NCBI GenBank assembly: GCA_964604305.1
Contig: CAZRYM010000094.1
Coordinates: forward strand, 1-7,497
Reading direction: 5' to 3'
DNA from: JASUTC01 sp964604305
Lineage (GTDB): Bacteria; Thermotogota; Thermotogae; MWEM01
Length of the DNA: 7,497 nucleotides
Below, piece after piece: positions 1-5,391 of this stretch. Position numbers and translations under genes: made by a program. A model generated the notes under the pieces. That model searched no databases. It worked only from the letters and a program-made list of their open reading frames with translations, and was not told where the DNA came from. Every line of letters starts with the position of its first letter. Position 1 is the stretch's first letter.

Positions 1-8
1 ATTTGCAG

Positions 9-14
9 CTCCTT
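9..14 (-). promoter_or_regulatory. Shine-Dalgarno sequence of a probable minus-strand gene just outside the window
   Basis: Read on the minus strand, the left edge gives AAGGAG followed by CTGCAAAT to the last base. If the next base is G, an ATG would sit six bases after the ribosome site. This suggests a minus-strand gene starting at the edge, downstream of the sugar-binding protein gene and its terminator. A transporter permease would be the usual neighbour, but none of its coding sequence is visible, so its identity is inference. Confidence 0.4.
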
Positions 15-30
15 ACATTGAGATAAAGAT

Positions 31-62
31 AAAAAAGGGCACATCAAGCTGATGTACCCTTT
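31..62 (-). terminator. Rho-independent terminator after the sugar-binding protein gene
   Basis: On the minus strand the arm AGGGTACATC, a 5-base loop AGCTT and the arm GATGTGCCCT form a 10-bp stem with one G-T wobble, followed by six T residues. Flanking A and T residues can extend the stem to 12 bp. It begins about ten bases after the stop codon at 72-74. Stem strength, loop size and T tract make this a canonical intrinsic terminator. If permease genes follow at the left edge, it may work as a partial terminator that keeps binding protein levels above those of the permeases. Confidence 0.85.
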
Positions 63-71
63 CGAAGTAAA

Positions 72-1286
72 TTATTTCTTTAGAGCTTCTATTCTCATTT
101 GCATGATTTCCAGATAACCCGAATCAAATGTTTCCAAATTCAGGATCATTTCTTTGAAAATATCATCGTAAACAAGCTTTACTTGACCCCAATCTGTCCA
201 TGTTGGTGCGATGTAGGAAAGAACACCTTCCTGCATAACCTTGATGGCCATTTCAATGATCATGTCCTGTTCGTCTTTGTCAGTTTCAAGAAGATATATG
301 GCTTCGTCAACAGGTGGAATGAATCCTCCGGTACCTTTGGATGATTTCAGCATGATCTCAGGTCTTGTCATATATTCAACAAATTTTACTGCCAGTTCTT
401 CATTCTTTGTACCCTTGACAATTGCATAACCGCTGGTTCCTGCGATAGAACCGATTCCTGCAGGACCTTTTGGTGCAGGAGCAACAACGTAGTTTGTGGG
501 ATCGTTCTTGTAGATTTCTCCAACTCTGGCACAATGAGCGGTTGCCATCCATGCTTCACCAGTCTTCATAGGAGGTCTGACATCGTCATAGGTTAAAACA
601 GTTGGTGTATAGGCATCTGCCATCTTGCTCATGAGATAGAAAGCAGCCATAGCTCCCGGATTGTCCAAATTAGGCCAATCTGCTCCATAAGAAAGACACA
701 CGCCACCATACTGATAGATCAAAGACTTCATAGGAACACCTGTTACTGCATATTTACCTTCGCCTTCCATGATAGCAATGGCGTTTGCCCAGTCAACGAC
801 TTCTTCCCATGTTAAATCTTGTACATCCACACCTTCGGGTAAATACTGCATGGCTTTTTTATTAGCAATAAAGAGGTAAACATCCGCTCCGACAGGAAGG
901 AAATAACGTTTGCCGTCAAAGACAGTCATTTGGTCATAACCCTTTGAGAATGTCCTGTCATTCCATTTTTCAGCGATTTCAGTTAAATCCATTACATAAT
1001 CGTTATCTACCCATTCGGGCATGTTTGAAGCGTAAGAAACGATAACATCTGTGGTGATATTGCCTGTCTTTTTCTGAAGTTCTGCCTGGTCCAGAAGTGT
1101 CTCATCATCGAGAGTGCTGAACTTTACTGTACAGTTGTTGGCTTCTTCAAAAGGTTTAATCACTTCGTTGATGATAAATTCCTTTTCTGAAGGAGCTGAC
1201 CATAGTCTGGATGTTACAACGAGCGTTTCACCAAAAAGACATGCTGCGACTAATACCAAAACGACAAAAAACAAGGTTTTCTTCAT
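72..1286 (-). CDS. ABC transporter sugar-binding protein (extracellular solute-binding family 1)
   Basis: Predicted periplasmic or surface solute-binding protein of the UgpB/MalE-like family (COG1653 type), the ligand-capturing subunit of a carbohydrate ABC importer. The 404-residue product starts MKKTLFF, has a hydrophobic signal segment (about residues 5-18) and probably a signal peptidase I site after CLFG. The mature protein starts with a beta strand (ETLVVTSRLW), then the family pattern of an EVIKPFEEANN helix, DVIVSYAS, a YFLPVGAD region near residue 130, a GTSGYAIVKGTKN segment, and the AVKFVEYMTRPE helix typical of this family. The start at 1286 is chosen because GGAGGG (1294-1299) lies seven bases upstream; a longer reading from 1301 would begin inside that ribosome site. 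Length is normal for the family. The gene is divergent from a LacI-type regulator gene with a palindromic operator in its promoter, so it is probably induced by a sugar or sugar derivative. The ligand cannot be read from the sequence. A VAAC motif at residues 13-16 could be a lipobox, but the lack of a linker before the first strand argues against lipidation. Confidence 0.93.
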   Translation of the reverse strand: MKKTLFFVVLVLVAACLFGETLVVTSRLWSAPSEKEFIINEVIKPFEEANNCTVKFSTLDDETLLDQAELQKKTGNITTDVIVSYASNMPEWVDNDYVMDLTEIAEKWNDRTFSKGYDQMTVFDGKRYFLPVGADVYLFIANKKAMQYLPEGVDVQDLTWEEVVDWANAIAIMEGEGKYAVTGVPMKSLIYQYGGVCLSYGADWPNLDNPGAMAAFYLMSKMADAYTPTVLTYDDVRPPMKTGEAWMATAHCARVGEIYKNDPTNYVVAPAPKGPAGIGSIAGTSGYAIVKGTKNEELAVKFVEYMTRPEIMLKSSKGTGGFIPPVDEAIYLLETDKDEQDMIIEMAIKVMQEGVLSYIAPTWTDWGQVKLVYDDIFKEMILNLETFDSGYLEIMQMRIEALKK

Positions 1287-1351
1287 AAAAAATCCCTCCA
1301 TTAATTTGGTTGGTTTCCGAATGTTGAATAATGACTACATGATATCTAATT

Positions 1352-1379
1352 ATTATGACAACGTTGTCATTACGAGCAA
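1352..1379 (-). promoter_or_regulatory. Predicted promoter of the sugar-binding protein gene
   Basis: On the minus strand, TTGCTC (1374-1379; three of six bases match a -35 box) is followed after 16 bp by CATAAT (1352-1357; five of six match a -10 box). Transcription would start near 1345, giving a leader of about 60 bases before the start codon at 1286. The palindromic operator at 1355-1370 fills the spacer and touches the -10 box, so repressor binding would block RNA polymerase. The -35 box is weak, as is common in regulated promoters. Confidence 0.5.
1355..1370. promoter_or_regulatory. LacI-family operator O1 (perfect 16-bp palindrome)
   Basis: ATGACAACGTTGTCAT is a perfect inverted repeat centred on CG, the hallmark of LacI/GalR-family operators, whose hinge helices insert at a central CpG. 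It shares the core CAACGTTG and the consensus WTGWCAACGTTGWCAW with a second palindrome at 1537-1552 beside the regulator gene. It also fits the relaxed cre pattern TGWNANCGNTNWCA bound by CcpA-type LacI relatives, but the adjacent regulator is the simplest candidate. It lies in the promoter of the binding protein gene. Confidence 0.8.
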
Positions 1380-1504
1380 AAAAAATATCTTCAAAAAGAG
1401 TTTATTCTTTTAATCCTTTTTTTTCAAATCCCTTGTAACGTGATTATATCCAAATATCATTGATTATTAGCGTTTATCTTTTAAAATTTAACGAAATTGA
1501 ATAG

Positions 1505-1533
1505 TTTCATTTTTTACCAAATTGTGCTATGAT
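1505..1533 (+). promoter_or_regulatory. Predicted promoter of the LacI-family regulator gene
   Basis: TATGAT (1528-1533; five of six match the -10 consensus) is preceded by TGC, giving an extended -10 element. A poor -35 match, TTTCAT (1505-1510), lies 17 bp upstream; an extended -10 promoter can tolerate this. Transcription would start near 1540, inside the operator at 1537-1552, which implies repression by the regulator of its own gene. Confidence 0.55.
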
Positions 1534-1536
1534 AAA

Positions 1537-1552
1537 TTGTCAACGTTGACAA
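1537..1552. promoter_or_regulatory. LacI-family operator O2 (perfect 16-bp palindrome)
   Basis: TTGTCAACGTTGACAA is a perfect inverted repeat centred on CG and matches O1 in the core CAACGTTG and at the outer TG/CA positions. It covers the predicted transcription start of the regulator gene and ends two bases before its ribosome site (AGAGGTG, 1554-1560). The two operators are 182 bp apart centre to centre, so looping by a tetrameric repressor is possible but not shown. Confidence 0.8.
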
Positions 1553-1567
1553 AAGAGGTGTTTTAAG

Positions 1568-2572
1568 ATGAAAAAAGTAACCATGTCAGATATCGCTGAA
1601 AGAACCGGTTTTTCAATTAAAACCGTTTCAAGGGTGATCAATAATTCACCGGATGTAAAACCATCAACAAGAAGAAAAATCCTGGATGCCATAGAAGAAA
1701 CCAATTTCAGTGTCAATCTCATGGCCAAGGCTCTCAAATCTCAAGCAACAAAAACCGTTATTCTGTTTATAGACAGACATGGAGGAAGTTACTGGAATGC
1801 CTGGCATAGCCTGATCATCATGAACATCATTACCGATTTTAAGGCACGGGGATACAAGGTCATCCTCTCGCCCTCATCAGGCCATGGAGTAATAGATGAT
1901 GATACCGATGGGTTCATCCTCCTTAAAAGCGGTATTGCAGATGGGGCTGTGTTGTTTGATAATTTGAAAGGGGATATCAGGATCAAGTACTTGAGAGAAA
2001 ACAACATTCCCTTTGTGATTTTGGGAAAGGATTTTGATTTTAAGGACACCTGCTATGTGGATTTGGATAACTTTCATGTGGGAGAAATCGGGGCACAGCA
2101 TCTTATTGAGCATCGTTACAGAAGAATTAGCTTTTTTCTGGGAAACAGAGAATTTTACGTCAACAAAAGCAGAGTCGACGGCTTTACAAAAATCTGCGAT
2201 GCAAACAACGTATTTTATCACATAGAATATGCGGTAAACAATTTACAAGATGCCTATGATTTTACAAAAATACACCTTGAAAAAAACAAATCAGATGCCT
2301 TTTTTGTTTCCGGTGACGAGAAGATAACAGCCGTCTATAAAGCAATAAAGGAAGCTGGTAAGAAAATACCGGATGATGTGGGTGTTCTTGGTATAGACAA
2401 TTTACCTCAAAGTGAATACCTGGACCCATCCCTCAGCTCCATCGATCAAAATGTAGAACGATTTGCACAGACGGTCGTTAACTCCCTCATAGAAACCATG
2501 CATTCAGAAAAAAGAACCCCAAAAGGGGTTCTCATTAAACCGGTATTGGAAGTTCGAGATTCTACCGGATAA
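1568..2572 (+). CDS. LacI-family transcriptional regulator
   Basis: Cytoplasmic DNA-binding regulator of the LacI/GalR family, 334 residues, a normal length. The N-terminal helix-turn-helix (about residues 3-23, with MSDIAERTGFSIKTVSRVIN) and the hinge helix (about 50-58, ending AKALKS with the expected leucine at 56) are intact. A periplasmic-binding-protein-like sensor domain follows from about 61: VILFIDR, GADG-like IADGAVLF (123-130), IPFVILGKD, VDLDNF, RVDGF (202-206), FFVSGDE, VGVLGIDN (271-278), LSSIDQN and the usual terminal REST-like VRDST. The ATG at 1568 follows AGAGGTG by seven bases. The gene diverges from a sugar-binding protein gene, and two matching CG-centred palindromes lie in the shared gap. 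It therefore probably represses that gene and itself and is released by a sugar ligand. The effector is unknown. The last 60 bases of the coding sequence also contain a hairpin that probably terminates the convergent gene. Confidence 0.95.
   Translation: MKKVTMSDIAERTGFSIKTVSRVINNSPDVKPSTRRKILDAIEETNFSVNLMAKALKSQATKTVILFIDRHGGSYWNAWHSLIIMNIITDFKARGYKVILSPSSGHGVIDDDTDGFILLKSGIADGAVLFDNLKGDIRIKYLRENNIPFVILGKDFDFKDTCYVDLDNFHVGEIGAQHLIEHRYRRISFFLGNREFYVNKSRVDGFTKICDANNVFYHIEYAVNNLQDAYDFTKIHLEKNKSDAFFVSGDEKITAVYKAIKEAGKKIPDDVGVLGIDNLPQSEYLDPSLSSIDQNVERFAQTVVNSLIETMHSEKRTPKGVLIKPVLEVRDSTG
2508..2532 (-). terminator. Intrinsic terminator of the lipoprotein gene, inside the regulator coding sequence
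   Basis: On the minus strand, AGAACCCC, a TTTT loop and GGGGTTCT form a perfect 8-bp stem (2513-2532) that runs directly into a T tract from the A residues at 2508-2512. It lies about 43 bases after the stop codon of the minus-strand lipoprotein gene, while on the plus strand it encodes RTPKGVL in the regulator. On the plus strand no T tract follows the stem, so read-through of the regulator gene is not impaired. Confidence 0.75.
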
Positions 2573-2574
2573 GG

Positions 2575-3078
2575 TTATTTAAAAGTAATCGTCTTGAACA
2601 TACCTTGCAGTGTTTCGTTGGTTTCATGACCTTTACCTGCGACGCCTATTTGTACTTTTTTGCCGTCTTTGATTCCAACGTAAATAGTTTGAGGATTACC
2701 TGAGACTACAATTGTGGTTTGGTAAAAATCAAGCCCAAACAAATTTGTTTTTTGGACTTCAGTGCCATTGTAGTTTTTTGACAAATTTTCCGCTCCGCTT
2801 TTTGCATCATTTTCATTGTTGTTATAACCTCTCAACCAGATTTCAACCATGTTATAGCCTTTATAAGCCTGTACACCGCCATCGATTACCAGTTTTGAAA
2901 AGCCATCTGCGATGATCATTGAAAAATCATCTGTTTCAAACTTCTCTCCCTTGATGGTAGTTTCTTTCTCTTGTGCTTTTGGCGCGTTGGTTTCTTGAGT
3001 TTCTTTGTCCTTGTCACAACTTACAAAACTGAAGCATAGGATCAGGATCAGTAAAACCACAAACCACTTTTTTTTCAT
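2575..3078 (-). CDS. Putative lipoprotein of unknown function
   Basis: A 167-residue predicted lipoprotein. The signal peptide is MKKKW followed by a hydrophobic run (about residues 6-19), with the lipobox-like FVSC placing the lipidated cysteine at residue 21; phenylalanine at -3 is less common but tolerated. A charged Lys/Glu/Thr-rich linker (about 22-45) precedes a compact domain of about 120 residues with alternating strands (DDFSMIIADGFSKL, MVEIWLRGY, TNLFGLDFYQTTIVV, QTIYVGIKDGKKVQIGVAG) and a terminal helix, QGMFKTITF. This layout recalls small lipoproteins with a PsbP/DcrB-like fold, but I do not recognise a family, so this is only a fold-level guess. The start is supported by AGGAGG (3085-3090) six bases upstream. 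The gene stands alone, convergent with the regulator gene with 2 bp between stop codons. Function is unknown. Confidence 0.85.
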   Translation of the reverse strand: MKKKWFVVLLILILCFSFVSCDKDKETQETNAPKAQEKETTIKGEKFETDDFSMIIADGFSKLVIDGGVQAYKGYNMVEIWLRGYNNNENDAKSGAENLSKNYNGTEVQKTNLFGLDFYQTTIVVSGNPQTIYVGIKDGKKVQIGVAGKGHETNETLQGMFKTITFK

Positions 3079-3172
3079 GATAAACCTCCTATGTGTATTT
3101 AGAACCCGGTTAATGTTAAACCTTGATATTAAGCTTTAAATGGCAATTTTAGTGAAATATAATGATCAAAAA

Positions 3173-3200
3173 ATCATATTTTTTCGCTTGAAAATCACAA
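3173..3200 (-). promoter_or_regulatory. Predicted promoter of the lipoprotein gene
   Basis: On the minus strand, TTGTGA (3195-3200; four of six -35 matches) is separated by 16 bp from TATGAT (3173-3178; five of six -10 matches). The transcript would start near 3166 and carry a leader of roughly 88 bases. The -35 box lies within one copy of a 16-base direct repeat, so the repeat may be a control site. The region is AT-rich and other weak promoters cannot be excluded. Confidence 0.4.
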
Positions 3201-3260
3201 TAGTATATCACAAAAATAAAAAAAGATTACACTGGTTTGAAAGAGCTTAAAAATCACAAT
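3186..3260. repeat. Imperfect 16-bp direct repeat pair
   Basis: GCTTGAAAATCACAAT (3186-3201) and GCTTAAAAATCACAAT (3245-3260) match at 15 of 16 positions and are 59 bp apart start to start. The TCACA motif inside each also occurs at 3208 and 3260. A near-exact 16-mer twice within 75 bp is unlikely to be chance even in AT-rich DNA. It may be a pair of regulator sites or a small duplication. The left copy overlaps the predicted -35 box of the lipoprotein gene. Confidence 0.55.
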
Positions 3261-3279
3261 CACAATGTGTATTTAAAGG

Positions 3280-3462
3280 ATGCAATGTTTTTTTGAGTTT
3301 GTTCAAAAAAGCGTGGTGATCTATCCAAAGGATGGTATAATTGTTAACAGAATAAAGAAGTCTATTGTTGGTTTTTGTTATGATAAAAAAGAAGAAATTT
3401 ACGGGGGAGTATTAAACGGGATAACACAATATCAGTTCAGCTCAAAAAAGCCTTTTGTTTGA
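3280..3462 (+). pseudogene. Doubtful 60-codon ORF, possible remnant of a LacI/XylR-type sensor domain
   Basis: An open frame of 60 codons ending in TGA. The only ATG at its 5' end overlaps the purine run AAAGGATG, leaving no proper spacing to a ribosome site. From about residue 24 the product reads RIKKSIVGFCYDKK and then GGVLNGITQY. This resembles the first strand and helix of the periplasmic-binding-like sensor domain of LacI- or XylR-type regulators, but it stops where about 240 more residues would be expected, and no helix-turn-helix is encoded upstream. An extended -10 promoter lies within it. It could be a decayed gene fragment or a chance ORF; I would not treat it as a functional protein without homology evidence. 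Confidence 0.22.
3333..3341 (+). promoter_or_regulatory. Predicted extended -10 promoter of the TIM-barrel gene
   Basis: TGGTATAAT contains a perfect TATAAT (3336-3341) preceded by a TGN extension. The region 17 bp upstream (GTGGTG) matches the -35 consensus poorly, which extended -10 promoters tolerate. Transcription would start near 3348, about 154 bases before the ATG at 3502. It lies inside the doubtful 60-codon ORF, which supports that ORF being non-functional. Confidence 0.4.
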
Positions 3463-3501
3463 TCGAAAATCAAAATTTATTGAACTGGAGATGTGATAAT
3501 A

Positions 3502-4167
3502 ATGTTGATCGGAGCAACCTCTTGGCAAATAAACGGTTCCTATTTGGAAAACGTTGAACATATAGGGAAAAATATACAGTTCTGCGAACTCTTGGTATAT
3601 ACGTGGAACAAGAAAACAGAGGAAATTCTTTCCAACGAAATTGACAAAATCAAAAAAAAGACAAAATTAACGCTGCATCTACCCACAGATAGGCTTGAGA
3701 ATGTAAAAAGGGCTTATGAGTTTTTTAAGGATCAGGATTTTCTGAATATGACCCTTCATCCTTTCGTGAATTTTAAACAGTTCGCTGACTTTTATTTCAG
3801 TATTTCTGAAAGTGAAAACCACGGTAAAATTTCAATTGAAAACCCTGAAAACGATATGTTCTTTGAGTTTTGTGATTATTTAAAAGAGGAAACTTCAAAA
3901 ATTTTTATCACTATGGATTATGGTCATCTTTTTTTGGATAAAAGATCGGTCAGTGGCTTTTACGAACGATTTTCAGAACAAATCACCGAAATCCATTTTC
4001 ATGGAGCGAATGAGAAAAAATCCCATTGTTATCCCGACCATAAAACGATTGATGACTTTAAAATATTTTTGAAAGAAAAAAAGTTTTCACCTAATTTTCC
4101 CGTTTGTATTGAATTGTTCAACCTGGAAGATACAAAAAGGCTTGCTGAGGAGTTAAAAAGTAACTGA
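3502..4167 (+). CDS. TIM-barrel protein, xylose isomerase-like/AP endonuclease 2 superfamily, CbiR-like
   Basis: A soluble 221-residue protein without signal peptide, predicted to be a short metal-dependent TIM barrel. It opens with LIGATSW and has candidate metal ligands at strand ends: H59 in LHLP, H86 in LHPF, E113 in IEN, D139 and H142 in MDYGH, H165 and H167 in HFHG, D179-H180 in PDH, and E204 in IELF. This order matches sugar phosphate isomerase/epimerase-like proteins. The I-G-x-T-S opening, the HLP strand, the DYGH and HxHG motifs and the terminal IELF most recall CbiR, a phosphodiesterase that hydrolyses cobamides for lower-ligand remodelling. That assignment is from memory of the family pattern and is tentative; a sugar isomerase or endonuclease IV-like role is possible. 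The length is somewhat below the usual 250-280 residues. The ATG at 3502 is preferred over an in-frame GTG at 3493, because GGAG (3487-3490) is only two bases from that GTG. A weak promoter and 72 bp separate it from the next gene. Confidence 0.82.
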   Translation: MLIGATSWQINGSYLENVEHIGKNIQFCELLVYTWNKKTEEILSNEIDKIKKKTKLTLHLPTDRLENVKRAYEFFKDQDFLNMTLHPFVNFKQFADFYFSISESENHGKISIENPENDMFFEFCDYLKEETSKIFITMDYGHLFLDKRSVSGFYERFSEQITEIHFHGANEKKSHCYPDHKTIDDFKIFLKEKKFSPNFPVCIELFNLEDTKRLAEELKSN

Positions 4168-4192
4168 AGTGGAATCCTAAACAAGGTATAAT
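4164..4192 (+). promoter_or_regulatory. Predicted promoter of the binding protein/kinase operon
   Basis: A perfect TATAAT (4187-4192) has CTGAAG (4164-4169; three of six -35 matches) 17 bp upstream, overlapping the stop codon of the TIM-barrel gene. Transcription would start near 4199, giving a leader of about 41 bases to the ATG at 4240. No terminator hairpin is visible in the 72-bp gap, so read-through from the upstream gene is also likely. Confidence 0.45.
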
Positions 4193-4239
4193 TTTAATCC
4201 GTCAATTTTGCGTTTTGAAAAGCCAATAAGGAGGTTTGT

Positions 4240-5370
4240 ATGAAACTGAAAACACTTATTTTATTACTACTCCTGTTGTCAACACTTTGTCTTTTTGCAA
4301 GTGATCCGATTGTCATTCCCGTCCTGTATGGTCAATCAACGACTGCTATTGAGAGCAAAATAACTTCTGAAGATATCAAAGGCGCTACTCTGGCGATGGA
4401 GGATATAAACAGCAGGGGGGGACTTCTTGGTAAAAAGGTTGAAATCCTTGATTGTCGTGTGAGTTCTATTGATTTGGAAGAGATCAAAGCCTTAATGGAT
4501 AAAATTGAAGCTGTTGACGAGTTATTTGCTGTTATTGGTGCCAACACCAGTGGCCTTTCTCTATATTTTGCCCCAAAATTCCAGGAAAAAGAGGTGCTGA
4601 TGATCTCCCCAATATCCACAAACCCCAATGTGACAAAAGTAGGGGATTTTATATTTAGAGCCTGTTTTACCGATCCGTTCCAGGGGAAGGTTATGGCTGG
4701 ATTTGCTTTAGAAAAGTTGAAGGCTAAAACGGCAGTGATTTTAACAAAAATTACCAGTGATTTCAGCGTCGGGCTGTCCGAGTTCTTCGCCGGGGAATTT
4801 GAAAAAGGGGGTACAATCCTGGCACAGGAAACGTATTTGGGAGAAACGGTAGACTATACTGAAATTTTATTAAAGGTGCAAGAACTCGGACCCGATGTTG
4901 TATTTGTTCCGGGACATGGCTCAGATAGCGGTTTGATTATTAAGCAGGCGGATAACATGGGAATCAATGCAACGTTTTTAGGCGGTGATGGCTGGGGAAA
5001 AGGGCTTCTTGGGTTCAGTGGAACAGAAGCAGCTGATGGTAACTATTTTTCCAATCACTGGCATAAAGATACCGAAAGTGAAAAAAGCCGGGAATTTGTG
5101 AAAAAATATGAGGAGAAGTACGGAAAAGGTTTGATTGCTTCCAGTGCAGCTTTGGCTTACGACGCCTTTATGCTGTTGGAAGAAGCGGTGAACAGAGCTG
5201 GTTCGTTCGATGCAAAAGGCATCAGAGACAGTTTAAGCAGAATAAAAGACTTTAAGGGTGTTACCGGTACATTTGATTTTACAAAAGGCCGGGATCCCTT
5301 TGATAAAGAAGCGGTTATTCTTAAATATGTTAATGGTGAGATTATTTATTATGCGACTGTTTCACCATAA
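4240..5370 (+). CDS. Periplasmic binding protein, Leu/Ile/Val type (Peripla_BP_6), probable receptor for the adjacent kinase
   Basis: A 376-residue exported ligand-binding protein of the branched-chain amino acid/amide (LivJ-like) family. The signal peptide has a poly-leucine core (residues 6-13) and a probable cut after CLFA at residue 20. The mature part shows the family hallmarks: IVIPVLYGQST, the helix GATLAMEDINSRGGLLGKKVEI (about 48-69), AVIGANTSG (97-105), FAPKF and VLMISPISTNPNVT (119-132), FRACFTDPFQG (139-149), PDVVFVPGHGSDSG (218-231), FLGGDGWG, and the late ALAYDAFMLLEEAV helix. The NTSG and SPISTNP segments correspond to ligand-contact loops that hold amino-acid-like ligands in this family; the true ligand is unknown. 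AAGGAGG (4228-4234) five bases upstream supports the start. No permease or ATPase genes adjoin it. Instead a hybrid histidine kinase gene starts 21 bp downstream, so a sensory role is inferred. A transport role with unlinked permeases is the alternative. Confidence 0.92.
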   Translation: MKLKTLILLLLLLSTLCLFASDPIVIPVLYGQSTTAIESKITSEDIKGATLAMEDINSRGGLLGKKVEILDCRVSSIDLEEIKALMDKIEAVDELFAVIGANTSGLSLYFAPKFQEKEVLMISPISTNPNVTKVGDFIFRACFTDPFQGKVMAGFALEKLKAKTAVILTKITSDFSVGLSEFFAGEFEKGGTILAQETYLGETVDYTEILLKVQELGPDVVFVPGHGSDSGLIIKQADNMGINATFLGGDGWGKGLLGFSGTEAADGNYFSNHWHKDTESEKSREFVKKYEEKYGKGLIASSAALAYDAFMLLEEAVNRAGSFDAKGIRDSLSRIKDFKGVTGTFDFTKGRDPFDKEAVILKYVNGEIIYYATVSP

Positions 5371-5391
5371 GTTCAATAATGAGAAAAAAGG

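Larger units (their letters stand above)
3091..3501. other. Intergenic region between divergent genes, with repeats and promoters
   Basis: This stretch separates the minus-strand lipoprotein gene from the plus-strand TIM-barrel gene. It contains a leftward promoter (3173-3200), an imperfect direct repeat (3186-3201 and 3245-3260), four TCACA motifs, a doubtful 60-codon ORF (3280-3462) and a rightward extended -10 promoter (3333-3341). I see no cobalamin-riboswitch-like box, tRNA or strong terminator hairpin here. A weak AT hairpin (TTTGAT/ATCAAA, about 3457-3474) lacks a following T run. Confidence 0.6.

Noticed and set aside
1239..1250. Lipobox VAAC in the sugar-binding protein signal peptide
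   Set aside because: The motif fits loosely, but the first beta strand starts only a few residues later with no linker, and CLFG followed by E gives a good signal peptidase I site.
1287..1301. Longer start of the sugar-binding protein at 1301 (MEGFF extension)
   Set aside because: That ATG overlaps the GGAGGG ribosome site of the ATG at 1286, and the extension would put acidic residues before the KK of the signal peptide.
1381..1433. Possible AT-rich hairpin AAAAGA/TCTTTT followed by a T run
   Set aside because: The stem is six A-T-rich pairs with no upstream gene to terminate; homopolymer-rich composition explains it.
1355..1552. CcpA-type cre sites as the reading of the two palindromes
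   Set aside because: Both fit the relaxed cre consensus, but perfect symmetry, location and the adjacent LacI-family gene make a local operator simpler. Dual control cannot be ruled out.
3493..3501. GTG start at 3493 for the TIM-barrel gene
   Set aside because: GGAG at 3487-3490 is only two bases away, too close for initiation; the ATG at 3502 has an 11-base gap and precedes the conserved LIGATSW opening. Not fully excluded.
3091..3501. Cobalamin riboswitch upstream of the CbiR-like gene
   Set aside because: I could not find a GCCACTG-like B12 box or the expected multi-stem leader; the stretch is AT-rich and has only weak hairpins.
4165..4174. TGAAGTGGAA shared between 4165-4174 and the hairpin arm at 7423-7432
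   Set aside because: A shared 10-mer is expected many times by chance in a window of this size, and the first copy is not palindromic.
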